Assembly: GCF_050459865.1 (NCBI RefSeq)
Contig: NZ_JBCMNM010000017.1
Coordinates: 1 to 64,000, forward strand
DNA from: Rummeliibacillus pycnus_B
GTDB lineage: Bacteria; Bacillota; Bacilli; Bacillales_A; Planococcaceae
Reading direction: 5' to 3'
Length of the DNA stretch: 64,000 bases
The notes below the pieces were generated by a model. The model was not told the DNA's origin and searched no databases. It worked only from the letters and a program-made list of their open reading frames with translations. How positions within the stretch are numbered: position 1 is the first letter of the stretch; the number at the start of each line of letters is the position of its first letter. A program made the position numbers and the translations under genes. Below are positions 44,494 to 54,354 of the stretch, piece by piece.

Positions 44494-45150
44494 TTATTGT
44501 GAATAATCAATTGTCCCTTTATTTGTTTGAATAATTATCGGTGATTTTATCGAGTTTTTAGTTGAAAATAACCATCTTCTACCTATTGGTCCTAAAAGGA
44601 TAAAGGCACCTTCTTCATATTCACCCATAAAATTAAGACTTGTACTTTCTAATTCACCCCCGTGTCGGATAGGAATGCCTATACTATTTAACTGATCAGC
44701 AGTTTCTTTAATTTTTGATGTAGTTAAACTTATTTCGCTAATAGATAGAACATTATTAGTTGTAAACTCATGTACATCTGATTTTGGTGAGGTGCTCCTT
44801 GCTATAAATTCAACAATATTCCCAGCAGGATCTTCAAAATAACAAGCATTAGCTTGCGTTTTTCCATCAAAATAAATTTCATCCAAATCGTCTTCTTTTA
44901 ATAATGTTAAACGTTTAGATAACCATTCTTTAGATTTTGAGAATATATTGGCATGGATATTGAAAGCAAAATGGTAATAGTAATTATTATTTTCGTAATC
45001 GTTTATAAATTCAAGTATGCTGTCTCTAATTTGAAATGCTGCACAACGTTCATTGATAAATATCAATGTAAATTGAAGTGTATCTCGATAAAACTTTACT
45101 GTTTGCTCAAAGTTAGAAATCATGAGTGTAACCTTTTCAATCTTCAACAT
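44494..45150 (-). CDS. VOC-family (glyoxalase/bleomycin resistance fold) protein
   Basis: 218 residues with two vicinal-oxygen-chelate halves (about 1-120 and 130-210). The first carries FYRDTLQFTL, the FHFAF-like stretch and ACYFEDPAGNIVEFIAR. Families include dioxygenases, glyoxalases and antibiotic-binding proteins; substrate and metal use are unknown. Start ATG 45150 behind GGGAGGG on the minus strand. Confidence 0.87.
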   Translation of the reverse strand: MLKIEKVTLMISNFEQTVKFYRDTLQFTLIFINERCAAFQIRDSILEFINDYENNNYYYHFAFNIHANIFSKSKEWLSKRLTLLKEDDLDEIYFDGKTQANACYFEDPAGNIVEFIARSTSPKSDVHEFTTNNVLSISEISLTTSKIKETADQLNSIGIPIRHGGELESTSLNFMGEYEEGAFILLGPIGRRWLFSTKNSIKSPIIIQTNKGTIDYSQ

Positions 45151-45402
45151 TATCCCTCCCGAATTAATCCTTGAATTACATTATAATAAGAAGAAGGATA
45201 ATATTTCCTCAGTCACAAGTATGAATTGATCTCAATCATTCATGGAAAAAAGATAATATAAGCATTGTATTTACTTTAAGTATGAAAGTTAAAGTCTTTG
45301 GAAATTACTTTAAATGAATGGTTTGAGTAGCATTTTAGAAAAATGGAATATGTCAGATTCTGCATACGATGATCGATAACTTTTGAGGAGAACGTACATA
45401 AA

Positions 45403-45996
45403 ATGAAAAGTTTTAATAATCATTTATTTATAACATGGATTATTATTATCATCTTTTTTCTAGTGGTGATAATAAGTTTAACTTTGCTCTTTAAACCCCA
45501 TGTAGAAGAGAGTAAGTATATATATTTAGGGAAGAATGCACCAATCCCTACAACACTAGATCCAATTGTAAACGAAAAGAAGGATACATTAATCAAACTG
45601 GCAGAAAAACAAAAAATTGATGTTGTGATTACAGAAGGGTTAAGATCTTTTGCAAAACAGGACGAGTTATATCAACAAGGAAGAACTACAAAGGGAAACA
45701 TTGTCACAAATACAAGAGCTGGTGAGTCCTATCATAATTATGGATTAGCATTTGATTATGCATTGTTAAATGCTAGTGGGAAGATTATTTGGGATACTAC
45801 TTATGATGGGAATGGTAATGGAAGATCTGACTGGTTTGAAGTTGCTGATATTGGAAAACAACTTGGATTTGATTGGGGTGGAGATTGGATAGGATTTAAA
45901 GACTATCCACATTTAGAAATGAAGTTTGGGTTAAGTATTGATATGCTTAAAAATGGATACCGCTTAAATGATGAAGAGATTAGGAAGGAATTATAA
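45403..45996 (+). CDS. Membrane-anchored M15-family cell-wall peptidase (CwlK/VanY-like)
   Basis: 197 residues: one N-terminal transmembrane helix (about 10-32), then an extracellular M15 domain. Zinc ligands and catalytic residues are seen in SYHNYGLAFDYAL (H and D) and DYPHLEM (H), with GLRSFAKQDELYQQG before them. CwlK-type enzymes cut the L-alanyl-D-glutamate bond of peptidoglycan; VanY-type ones remove terminal D-Ala. The GAGGAG lies upstream. Monocistronic. Confidence 0.9.
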   Translation: MKSFNNHLFITWIIIIIFFLVVIISLTLLFKPHVEESKYIYLGKNAPIPTTLDPIVNEKKDTLIKLAEKQKIDVVITEGLRSFAKQDELYQQGRTTKGNIVTNTRAGESYHNYGLAFDYALLNASGKIIWDTTYDGNGNGRSDWFEVADIGKQLGFDWGGDWIGFKDYPHLEMKFGLSIDMLKNGYRLNDEEIRKEL

Positions 45997-46098
45997 CAAC
46001 ATTGAATTCATAAAATTAGAAAGAACCTAAATTCAATTAGTTTTTATGTATTAGAACATTCATCACATTTTCAAAACGAATCGATAAATCACATCAAA

Positions 46099-46140
46099 AA
46101 GCTGCCGATAAGCAAAAATAATGCTTACAGACAGCTTGTA
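46099..46140 (-). terminator. Terminator of the second LCP gene
   Basis: AAGCTG...TAAGC / GCTTA...CAGCTT with a symmetric internal loop; minus-strand tail TTTTTG. Confidence 0.75.
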
Positions 46141-46145
46141 CATAG

Positions 46146-47093
46146 TTAGTCTAACTCTAAATGTTTTCGTAATTCATTGGAAATATCCTTCAACTCGTTT
46201 TCATCCATTTTGTAATACCAAATCCCATTAATAATCTCGCCGCCACCTTTTTCAAATCGTAATTGATCGATGTTCGTAATGGAATCTTGGTAATTTTGCA
46301 GTAGCTTCACCATTTCAGAAAATGTTAAGTTAGTTTGGACATTCTTTCCTAGAGAATTAAATATATCTTTATAATTAAACAGACTATCAACAGATACAGC
46401 TTCTTTAATGATTCCAGAGATTAATTGTTGTTGTCGTTGCTGGCGACCAAAATCACCTTCAGGATCATCATGTCGATTACGAACGTAAGCTAGAGCACCT
46501 TTACCATCTAATTTATTTTCGCCCTCTTTAAAATGGTAACCATTTTGATCAAAAGCACGAGGACTATTGACGGTAATTCCACCTACAGCGTCAATCATAT
46601 CCGAAAATCCATCCATATTGATTTCTCCAACATAATCAATCGGAATATTTAATAGATGTTCAACTGAATCCATTGACATCTTAATTCCACCAAAAGCATA
46701 AGCATGGTTCAATTTATCAGTTGTATTATGTCCTACAATTTCAGTGTAAGTATCTCGCGGAATACTAAGCATCTTAGTATTTTTTGTATTTGGATTAACT
46801 GTTAAAACAATAATAGTATCTGAACGTCCAGTTTCTCCTTCACGTCCATCAACTCCTAATAATAAAATTGAAAAAGGATCCCTTTGGTCAAAATTGACTT
46901 TCTTTACACGTTGTTTTGATTGATCACGACCTAAGTTAACGTGTGATTGGTTCAAATTGGTAGTAAAGCTATGATACATACTAAATGCAACACCGCTCAA
47001 ACCAAGAATTAATATAGTTACAATACCTACGATCCATTTCCAAACTTTTCTCTTTTTCTTCATTTGATATCTTCTTCGTCTTTCTTCAGTCAT
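46146..47093 (-). CDS. LytR-CpsA-Psr (LCP) family ligase, second copy
   Basis: 315 residues: basic N-terminus, one transmembrane helix (about 18-37), extracellular LCP domain with LLLGVDGREGETGRSDT, SIPRDTY, LNHAYAFGG and AYVRNRHDD. GGAGGC precedes the ATG. It diverges from the glycopolymer cluster that starts 300 bp away, so it is the natural candidate to attach that polymer to peptidoglycan. About a third of residues appear shared with the LCP at 16257. Bases 47094-47393 hold the divergent promoters but no clear element. Confidence 0.93.
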   Translation of the reverse strand: MTEERRRRYQMKKKRKVWKWIVGIVTILILGLSGVAFSMYHSFTTNLNQSHVNLGRDQSKQRVKKVNFDQRDPFSILLLGVDGREGETGRSDTIIVLTVNPNTKNTKMLSIPRDTYTEIVGHNTTDKLNHAYAFGGIKMSMDSVEHLLNIPIDYVGEINMDGFSDMIDAVGGITVNSPRAFDQNGYHFKEGENKLDGKGALAYVRNRHDDPEGDFGRQQRQQQLISGIIKEAVSVDSLFNYKDIFNSLGKNVQTNLTFSEMVKLLQNYQDSITNIDQLRFEKGGGEIINGIWYYKMDENELKDISNELRKHLELD

Positions 47094-47393
47094 GTTGCGC
47101 CTCCGTGTGCTAATTGTAAAATGAAACAGTTTTATTCTTCATTAAACGCACCATATAAATCTAAAAAATAGAAAATAGGGGCTTCTTTTAAAATAGACTA
47201 CTTTTCTAAAAAAAAAAGAGTTTATTAACGAATTTAATAATAATTTACAAATAGTTAATAAAAGTGAATCAATGGCTTAACAATATATGTAAATGACTAT
47301 GCTACAATAAACCCGTAACAAAGATGCTGGAATATAAAATTTCCAAATAATTCGAATCTTTATAACTGTAAGTATTATAGGAGGTTGCTCTAA

Positions 47394-48650
47394 TTGTCTA
47401 ATTCCAAAATATTGATCATAACGCAAAATTTTTATCCTGAGATAGGTAGCCATGCGAATCGAATGAGCAATCTTTTTCAGCTATTACAGGAAGATGGTTA
47501 TGACGTATCAGTTTTAACAACTGAGCCTTCTTATCCGAATAAGCATCTTTATGATGATAAAAAATTTTGGAATGATAATACATTAGATGATGCGAGTGAA
47601 ATCCATAGAATTAAGGTGAAAGATAGAAAATATGCGTTAAACATGCTAAATAGGCTAATACACTATTTGGAAATATCCATTAAAATGTTATTTTTTGTTC
47701 TATTTAGTAAAAACAAATATGATGTCGTCCTAGTAACAACGCCTGCTATTTTTATAGCATTTGTTGGTGTCATAGCAAAGTTTAGGTATCGAGCAAAATT
47801 CATTTTAGATGTCAGGGATCTTTGGCCTGAATCGTTGAAAGGAGTAGGGGTCTTTAATAAGAAGATGATTATTAACTTCTTCTCATTATTAGAAATTTAC
47901 TTATATAAGAAAGCGAATCACATCATCATAAATAGCGTTGGATTCAAGGATTATATCTTGAAAAAGGCAAAGATTAACCCAAATAAAATCACGTATATTC
48001 CGAATGCTGCTAGATTATATGAATTACAGCCAACCTACAGATTTCATAAAAAATTTAGAGTCATATACACGGGGAATATCGGTCTTGCTCAGGATGTCGA
48101 ATTTCTAAAAAGCTTAGTGAGGAAACTAGATAAAAACCATATTTTGATTACGATTGTAGGCTATGGTCAAAAGAAAAACGAGCTTCAAAGATTTATTAAA
48201 GAAAATAAATTGAATAATGCGACATTTGTAAATCCTACAACAAGAGAAGAATGCTTAAAGTTAAACTCTGAGCATGATGTAGGTGTTCTATCCTTAAATA
48301 ACAGTGATGTTTTTGATACGGTATTACCTGGAAAATTAATTGATTATATGACATCTGGGCTCCCAGTTGTAGCGGCTGTTTCGGGGTATTCTAAAGAAAT
48401 CATTCTTAAATATAAAACGGGTTTTGTTTCTGAAAAACGTGATGCATACGAAATTGTAAAATTTATATTGTTATTAAAAAGTAGCCCTGATTTACGAGAA
48501 AAAACAGCAAATAATGCAATTGATTTAATCAAGGATCATTTTATTTGGGAAAAGAATATAAAAAAATTAACTTCATTACTAAAAGCAGAAGATCTTATAG
48601 CTGAACCTGTGCCATTACTAAATCAAATAGATAAGGATATCAGATTATGA
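47394..48650 (+). CDS. Glycosyltransferase family 4 (WbuB-like)
   Basis: 418 residues, GT-B fold. The N-terminal domain opens ILIITQNFYPEIGSHANR; the donor-binding half has VIYTGNIGLAQD and KLIDYMTSGLPVVAAVSG. WbuB-type enzymes often transfer GlcNAc or fucosamine derivatives. TTG start behind TAGGAGGTTG. First gene of the glycopolymer cluster; the next gene overlaps by four bases. Confidence 0.9.
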   Translation: MSNSKILIITQNFYPEIGSHANRMSNLFQLLQEDGYDVSVLTTEPSYPNKHLYDDKKFWNDNTLDDASEIHRIKVKDRKYALNMLNRLIHYLEISIKMLFFVLFSKNKYDVVLVTTPAIFIAFVGVIAKFRYRAKFILDVRDLWPESLKGVGVFNKKMIINFFSLLEIYLYKKANHIIINSVGFKDYILKKAKINPNKITYIPNAARLYELQPTYRFHKKFRVIYTGNIGLAQDVEFLKSLVRKLDKNHILITIVGYGQKKNELQRFIKENKLNNATFVNPTTREECLKLNSEHDVGVLSLNNSDVFDTVLPGKLIDYMTSGLPVVAAVSGYSKEIILKYKTGFVSEKRDAYEIVKFILLLKSSPDLREKTANNAIDLIKDHFIWEKNIKKLTSLLKAEDLIAEPVPLLNQIDKDIRL

Positions 48651-49921
48651 AAAAAAACGTATGTATGTTTGTTTGGAACCATTTTACAAATGATGCTAGA
48701 GTACTTCGAGAATGCACAACTTTGTCTGAAAAGGGATATAAAGTAGACCTTATTTGCATCCATGATCCAAATGATAAGAATATGAAATACGTTGAAAAAA
48801 GAAATGAAAATTTCAATGTGTATAGAGTTAGAAGATATCCTCTAGTAGTTTCTACTCTTCAATATTGCATGAAGAATAAGCTGGCTGGCGGTGCAGCATT
48901 GGTACTTTGGTTATTTTTAGCATACTTCTTTCCATTAATTATTCTCCCATTAACACTATTAGGGGGACTGGTATTAAAGACAAAATTAAAAACGGGTTTC
49001 TTAAGAGGCTCAATTATTTTACGAATGATTTTAAGAGGTAGAATGAAAAAATACGATATTTATCATTCAAATGATTTAAATACACTGCCACAAGGATATA
49101 TATGTGCAAAATGGCGTTTAATGAGAAAGCCACTTATTTACGATTCTCATGAAGTCCAAACAAGCCGAACAGGTTATGATAGCTCTATTTATGGAAAAAT
49201 GGAGCAATTCTTCATCAAAAGAATGGACTCGATGATAGTGGAAAATCATACAAGAGCTAAATACAACGAAGTGCTATATGGATTTTATCCAAATGTAGTT
49301 CATAATTACCCGTTTATCGAGAAGGAAGTGAAGACTGATGAAGTTGATCTTCATGAAATCCTTCAACTACCTTCAGATGAAAAAATCCTTCTTTATCAAG
49401 GAGGAATACAAGCGGGAAGAGGATTGGAAAAATTAATAAAGGCAGTGCCTAAATTTAATGAAGGAACGCTTGTATTCATTGGCGATGGTCGAATTAAACC
49501 AGAATTGGTGAATATGGTTAACAAAATGAATCTTCATGAGAAAGTGAAATTTCTTCCGAAGGTACCACTTAGCGAATTACCTAAATATACAAAAAATGCA
49601 TATTTAGGATTTCAAGTTTTAAATAACACAAACTATAATCATTACTCCGCTTCATCAAATAAATTATTTGAGTACATGATGGCAGGTGTACCAGTCGTTG
49701 CTTGTGATTTCCCTGAAATTAAAAGAGTTGTTGAAGGGGAAGAAACAGGAATCTGTATCGATTCACATAAGCCTGATCAAATTGCAGAGGCAGTTAACAA
49801 ATTATTGGGTAATAACGTATTAAGAAATCGTTTAAGCGAAAACAGCATAAAAGCTAGTGAATTATTCAATTGGGAAAAAGAAAAAGAATTATTCATCAAT
49901 GTCTATGCGAAAGTATCTTAA
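48647..49921 (+). CDS. Glycosyltransferase family 4
   Basis: 424-residue GT-B enzyme with a hydrophobic segment about residues 85-115 that suggests membrane association. IYDSHEVQTSRTGYD, LLYQGGIQAGRGLE and KLFEYMMAGVPVVACDFPE mark the acceptor and donor halves. Overlaps the preceding gene (ATGA). Probably adds a sugar to the lipid-linked chain; donor unknown. Confidence 0.9.
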   Translation: MKKNVCMFVWNHFTNDARVLRECTTLSEKGYKVDLICIHDPNDKNMKYVEKRNENFNVYRVRRYPLVVSTLQYCMKNKLAGGAALVLWLFLAYFFPLIILPLTLLGGLVLKTKLKTGFLRGSIILRMILRGRMKKYDIYHSNDLNTLPQGYICAKWRLMRKPLIYDSHEVQTSRTGYDSSIYGKMEQFFIKRMDSMIVENHTRAKYNEVLYGFYPNVVHNYPFIEKEVKTDEVDLHEILQLPSDEKILLYQGGIQAGRGLEKLIKAVPKFNEGTLVFIGDGRIKPELVNMVNKMNLHEKVKFLPKVPLSELPKYTKNAYLGFQVLNNTNYNHYSASSNKLFEYMMAGVPVVACDFPEIKRVVEGEETGICIDSHKPDQIAEAVNKLLGNNVLRNRLSENSIKASELFNWEKEKELFINVYAKVS

Positions 49922-49953
49922 TACCATCTAATTTACTACTGGGAGTGCTAATT

Positions 49954-50211
49954 TTGGAACTGAAAACGGAAGATTTATCGAAAGAATTGGAATCTCTTAA
50001 AGAATCTTTAATTAACGAAAAAAGATCAAAAATAGTCATTCAAGAAGAATTACTGAGAATGTATAACCAGGAAGAAAATCTATTAAATTCTTACCAAAAA
50101 TTACAATCGCAATTTCATGCAATCAGTAATTCAAAGCTTGGAAAACTAACTTATGTATATTGGAGATTCTTAAAAAGAATTAAGCGAGGCAAAAAGAATG
50201 CAAATTACTAA
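49954..50211 (+). CDS. Small coiled-coil protein of the glycopolymer cluster
   Basis: 85 residues, almost entirely helical with heptad-like Leu/Ile spacing (about 3-45) and a basic C-terminus (RFLKRIKRGKK). TTG start at 49954 behind GGGAGTG; the longer frame that runs back into the preceding gene is unlikely. It overlaps the following large glycosyltransferase by 14 bases. It could be a scaffold or a split-off N-terminal segment of that enzyme, whose own N-terminus is also coiled-coil. Confidence 0.6.
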   Translation: MELKTEDLSKELESLKESLINEKRSKIVIQEELLRMYNQEENLLNSYQKLQSQFHAISNSKLGKLTYVYWRFLKRIKRGKKNANY

Positions 50212-52906
50212 CATTGAAGAGCAGCTTAAAGAGATCCAATCAAAAAGACTAAATCTAGAAACTGAAATCAAAAAAGAAAAATATAAAATTGATTATCTAA
50301 AGGAATATGGAGAGTTACCAACTATCATACCCGAAGAATCGTTGCTCCTATATGAAATCAAATCAGAACCATCAAATATGTCGAAAGTAGAATATCTAAG
50401 TTACCGTGAAGAAGTAGCAGATTTACAATATTTCGATCGTATTAAACCTTTCCTTGATGAAATTCCTAATAGTAATGGTAGCAGATATTTTCAAAAAAAT
50501 ACGCTACGTATAGGGATTATTGCAGATGAATTTTTATATCAATCCTACAAGGATGTTGCGAATTTCATTCCTATTACAATTCAAAATTATCAAGATTATA
50601 AGGATCAATTAGATCTATTGTTAGTTGTAACTGCATGGAAAGGATTAGATGGTAGCTGGGTTGGAATGGCAAATCCTTCGTCAGCAAAACGAACAGTATT
50701 ATACAAAATACTAAATTTCTACAAAAAGAATCAAGTGAAAACAGTTTTTTATTCCAAAGAAGATCCAGTTAATTATGAAAAATTTATCGGCATTGCAAAG
50801 AAATGTGACTATGTATTTACAACAGCAAAAGAAAAGATAAAAGACTATAAAAAAGCATGTAAAAACGATAAAGTTTTTGTCTTAGAATTTGGTATTAATC
50901 CTCTGTACCATAATCCAATCGGTATGAGAAATACCAAAAAAAGCAATGGTGTATTCTTTGCAGGGTCTTGGCTAAACAAATACCCTGATAGACAAAAAGA
51001 AACAGTTGAGATTTTCGAGGGTGTTAATAGTACAAATCGTAATTTAAAAATCATCGATCGTAATTTCCATTTGGATAAAGTAAATTACTTCTTTCCACAG
51101 GAGTACCTAGAATATGTATCGCCAGCAATAGAGCATGAGTATCTTCAAAAGGTCCATAAATTATATGATTGGGCGATCAATCTAAACTCTGTGAAATACA
51201 GTGAAACTATGTTTGCCAATCGAATTTATGAGCTACAAGCAATTGGGAACATCATTATCTCAAATTACAGTGTCGGTGTGAATAATAAGTTCCCAAATGT
51301 CTTTATAGTGAATGATCGCAAAGAAGTCCAAGATATTCTGAATGGATTTACGGACGATGAAGTATATAAACACCAAGTATTAGGTATTCGAAATGCTATG
51401 TCATCACATACAACATTTCAAAGATTTGATGATTTGTTAGAAAAAATTGGATTGGGCTCACAACATCTAGTAAAAAAAGTATTAGTAGTGGCAGATACGA
51501 TAAATGAAGATGTGATTAGAGATTTTGAAAATCAAACTTATAGAGATAAAGATATTATTTCTGAAGCTGATTTCAACGAACATATAAAATCACAATATGA
51601 TATCATCGCCTTTTTCAATTCAAATTATCACTATCAGGAATACTATTTAGAAGATATGATTAATGGTTTTAAATATACAGATTCGGATTATATTACAAAA
51701 AATGGATATTTCAACGGCGACGAACTAATTAAAGGGACCGAACATAATTATATCAATGAAATCAAAGATAAATATAAAACCATTTTTTGGGCTAACGCAT
51801 TTCTAGCTGATGAGTTATTACAAATTCAGCCAAATTATATAAGAAGATACGGGTATTGTATCGATCATTTTGAACTGAATACAAAAAGAGAAGTAGAAGT
51901 TGAGATATCAAATTCGGATTATGAGTTATCTGTTATTGTACCTGTTTACAATAATGGAAGATATCTATTAAACAAGTGTTTTAATAGCTTAAAAAGAAGC
52001 AGTATTTTTGAAAAAATGCAAATTATTATGGTAGATGATGGTTCTACAGATAAAGAAACGTTAATCACGATTAATAGGATTGCAAGAGAGCACTCCAATA
52101 TAGTGACCTATTTCTTCCCAGAAGGTGGAAGTGGTAGTGCATCAAGAGCGAGAAACAGGGGAGTAGAACTTGCTAACTGTGAATATGTAACTTATTTAGA
52201 CCCTGATAATGAAGCAGTCAATGATGGTTATGCTCAATTATTAAATCTCTTAAATAGCAATAGAGAATTAGATTTTGCCATAGGTAACATGATTAAATTT
52301 GATAACACCAAAATTAGCTATTTCAAATATTATCAAACAGTAATTGAGGCAATTCAAAGTCAGATCATCAATAACCCTAAGCAATTATTAATCAATACCA
52401 ATTTGAGAGCACAAAGTATCCAGGCTCTAGTTGTAAAAAGAAAAATCATTACAGAAAATCAATTGAAAATGGTTGAAAATGCAGGGGGGCAAGATACTTT
52501 ATTTTTCCAAGAGTTGTTGCTGCATTCTACAAAAGGTGCTGTCATTGATCTGGATATACACATCTATTATGCGGCAGTGACAGGATCTGTTACAAATACT
52601 GTAACGAAAAAATTCTTCGATAAGTATTACACTTTGGAAAAAGAGAGACTTCCATTTTTGATAAATAATGATTTGCTTACATTGTATATGGAAAAGCGAT
52701 TCAACTTCTATTTCCGAAATTGGTATTTAATCCGAATTAAACGAATTACTGATGATGATCAGAAAGAGGCAATCGATACACTTTACAAAATATATTCCTT
52801 ATATAAGGAATATATCAAGGAAAATACAGTAGAGATTGATAAATTCGAAACTTTATACAAAAAAGGAAAGTACCAAAAGATTGCAAAATACTTCTCCAAA
52901 ATCTGA
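50198..52906 (+). CDS. Large two-domain glycosyltransferase (CgeB-like plus GT2)
   Basis: 902 residues. A coiled-coil start (about 1-30) is followed by a CgeB/GT1-like domain (about 100-420, with FFAGSWLNKYPDR and NRIYELQAIGNIIIS), then a GT2 domain from about 570 with LSVIVPVYNNGRYL, MVDDGSTD and the metal-binding LDPDN. Such fusions can add two different linkages or work processively. GAGG eight bases before the ATG. The stop codon lies within a perfect 31-bp palindrome. Confidence 0.88.
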   Translation: MQITNIEEQLKEIQSKRLNLETEIKKEKYKIDYLKEYGELPTIIPEESLLLYEIKSEPSNMSKVEYLSYREEVADLQYFDRIKPFLDEIPNSNGSRYFQKNTLRIGIIADEFLYQSYKDVANFIPITIQNYQDYKDQLDLLLVVTAWKGLDGSWVGMANPSSAKRTVLYKILNFYKKNQVKTVFYSKEDPVNYEKFIGIAKKCDYVFTTAKEKIKDYKKACKNDKVFVLEFGINPLYHNPIGMRNTKKSNGVFFAGSWLNKYPDRQKETVEIFEGVNSTNRNLKIIDRNFHLDKVNYFFPQEYLEYVSPAIEHEYLQKVHKLYDWAINLNSVKYSETMFANRIYELQAIGNIIISNYSVGVNNKFPNVFIVNDRKEVQDILNGFTDDEVYKHQVLGIRNAMSSHTTFQRFDDLLEKIGLGSQHLVKKVLVVADTINEDVIRDFENQTYRDKDIISEADFNEHIKSQYDIIAFFNSNYHYQEYYLEDMINGFKYTDSDYITKNGYFNGDELIKGTEHNYINEIKDKYKTIFWANAFLADELLQIQPNYIRRYGYCIDHFELNTKREVEVEISNSDYELSVIVPVYNNGRYLLNKCFNSLKRSSIFEKMQIIMVDDGSTDKETLITINRIAREHSNIVTYFFPEGGSGSASRARNRGVELANCEYVTYLDPDNEAVNDGYAQLLNLLNSNRELDFAIGNMIKFDNTKISYFKYYQTVIEAIQSQIINNPKQLLINTNLRAQSIQALVVKRKIITENQLKMVENAGGQDTLFFQELLLHSTKGAVIDLDIHIYYAAVTGSVTNTVTKKFFDKYYTLEKERLPFLINNDLLTLYMEKRFNFYFRNWYLIRIKRITDDDQKEAIDTLYKIYSLYKEYIKENTVEIDKFETLYKKGKYQKIAKYFSKI

Positions 52907-52930
52907 TATTTGAAATTCAAATATCAGATT
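52900..52930. repeat. Perfect 31-bp palindrome at the end of the large glycosyltransferase gene
   Basis: Arms AATCTGATATTTGAA and TTCAAATATCAGATT around a single A. It has no T tract, so it is not a standard terminator. It is followed by GGGAGGTGATG, which resembles a strong ribosome site but opens only onto an immediate stop. Confidence 0.8.
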
Positions 52931-53073
52931 GAAGGGAGGTGATGTAACTTTTCATAAGAACGCAATGATTTTAATATTAATTCTTTTACTCATACAGTTT
53001 CAAGGTTAACTTGAATCAAATAAATTGATCGAAAACCTTTTAAAAATGACTAACTTGTATATTGGAGGATATA

Positions 53074-54354
53074 ATGATGAAATTATGTACGATTGGCTTA
53101 GGATATATTGGATTACCTACATCAATTATGTTTGCAAAACACAATGTGAATGTTGTCGGTGTGGACGTTAAGAAAGAAGTAGTAGATTCATTGAATGGTG
53201 GGAGAATCCATTTAGAAGAGCCAGGATTACAAGAAGCTTTAGAAGAAGTGATCTCTATGGGAACATTTAAAGCTGCATATGCACCTGAAAAGGCTGATAC
53301 ATTCATTATTTCTGTACCAACCCCGAACCTTAACGATCAATATAAATCTTGTGATTTAACATATGTATTAAGTGCGGTAAAATCAGTTTTACCATATATT
53401 GAGAGCGGAAATACAATCATTGTTGAATCAACTATTGCTCCTCGTAGCATGGATGATTACGTAAGACCATTAGTTGAAGAGGAAGGTTTTGTAGTTGGTA
53501 AAGACGTTTTCTTAGTTCACTGTCCAGAAAGAGTTTTACCGGGACAAATTCTTCAAGAATTAGTATTTAACAATCGTATTGTTGGAGGAGTTACATCAGC
53601 ATGTACAGAAGCTGGCGTAAATGTATACAGTACATTTGTTCAAGGTGAAATTATTAGAACAGATGCGAAGACTGCTGAAATGTCTAAGCTTATGGAAAAT
53701 ACATTTAGAGATGTCAATATTGCTCTTGCCAATGAACTTGCAAAGGTTTGTAATGAGTTAGAAATTAATGCACTTGATGTGATTAAAATGGCCAATAAAC
53801 ATCCTCGAGTAAACTTACACACGCCAGGGCCTGGTGTAGGAGGTCATTGCTTAGCAGTAGATCCATATTTCATCGTTGCTAAAGCTCCAGAAACTGCACA
53901 ATTAATCAACTTATCTCGTACTATAAATACTTCAATGCCTCATTTTGTAGTAGAGAATGTCAATACATTAATGCAAAACGTAAATGGTAAAGTCTTAACC
54001 GTTTTTGGTCTAACATATAAAGGTAATGTGGATGATATTCGTGAAAGTCCAGCTTTAGAAATATTTGATATGTTAAAAGCTCAAGGAAATTATGAAGTTC
54101 GTGCATATGACCCTCATGTTAAATTAGATTGGGTAATGCAAGATTTAGAACAAGCAGTCAATAATTCAGATTTAGTCGTTATATTATCAGATCACGATGA
54201 ATTTAAACAATTTGGAGATTTTGATTTTATGAAAATGTCTAACAAAAGAATTTTTGATACAAAAAATGTAGTTCGAGCTCTTAATAATGATGTAGACTAT
54301 ATGAATTATGGAAATCTTTATAAATTTACTAAAAAGGAAGCTACTCTTGTATGA
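53074..54354 (+). CDS. wecC: UDP-N-acetyl-D-mannosamine dehydrogenase
   Basis: 426 residues, NAD-dependent oxidation of UDP-ManNAc to UDP-ManNAcA. Rossmann motif GLGYIGLP, STIAPRSMD, the central helix with NTFRDVNIALANELA, catalytic Cys in GGHCLAVDPYF, and GLTYKGNVDDIRESPA are all present. UDP-glucose or UDP-GlcNAc dehydrogenase is less likely, given the epimerase gene at 56105. GGAGG upstream supports ATG 53074 (53077 is possible). It overlaps the permease gene by four bases. Confidence 0.93.
   Translation: MMKLCTIGLGYIGLPTSIMFAKHNVNVVGVDVKKEVVDSLNGGRIHLEEPGLQEALEEVISMGTFKAAYAPEKADTFIISVPTPNLNDQYKSCDLTYVLSAVKSVLPYIESGNTIIVESTIAPRSMDDYVRPLVEEEGFVVGKDVFLVHCPERVLPGQILQELVFNNRIVGGVTSACTEAGVNVYSTFVQGEIIRTDAKTAEMSKLMENTFRDVNIALANELAKVCNELEINALDVIKMANKHPRVNLHTPGPGVGGHCLAVDPYFIVAKAPETAQLINLSRTINTSMPHFVVENVNTLMQNVNGKVLTVFGLTYKGNVDDIRESPALEIFDMLKAQGNYEVRAYDPHVKLDWVMQDLEQAVNNSDLVVILSDHDEFKQFGDFDFMKMSNKRIFDTKNVVRALNNDVDYMNYGNLYKFTKKEATLV

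Noticed and set aside
49870..49953. N-terminal extension of the 85-residue coiled-coil protein
   Set aside because: Overlaps the preceding glycosyltransferase, has no ribosome site and a composition unlike the rest.
52966..53010. 14-codon hydrophobic frame before wecC
   Set aside because: The strong ribosome-site-like sequence is about 25 bases away and directs to an immediate stop instead.
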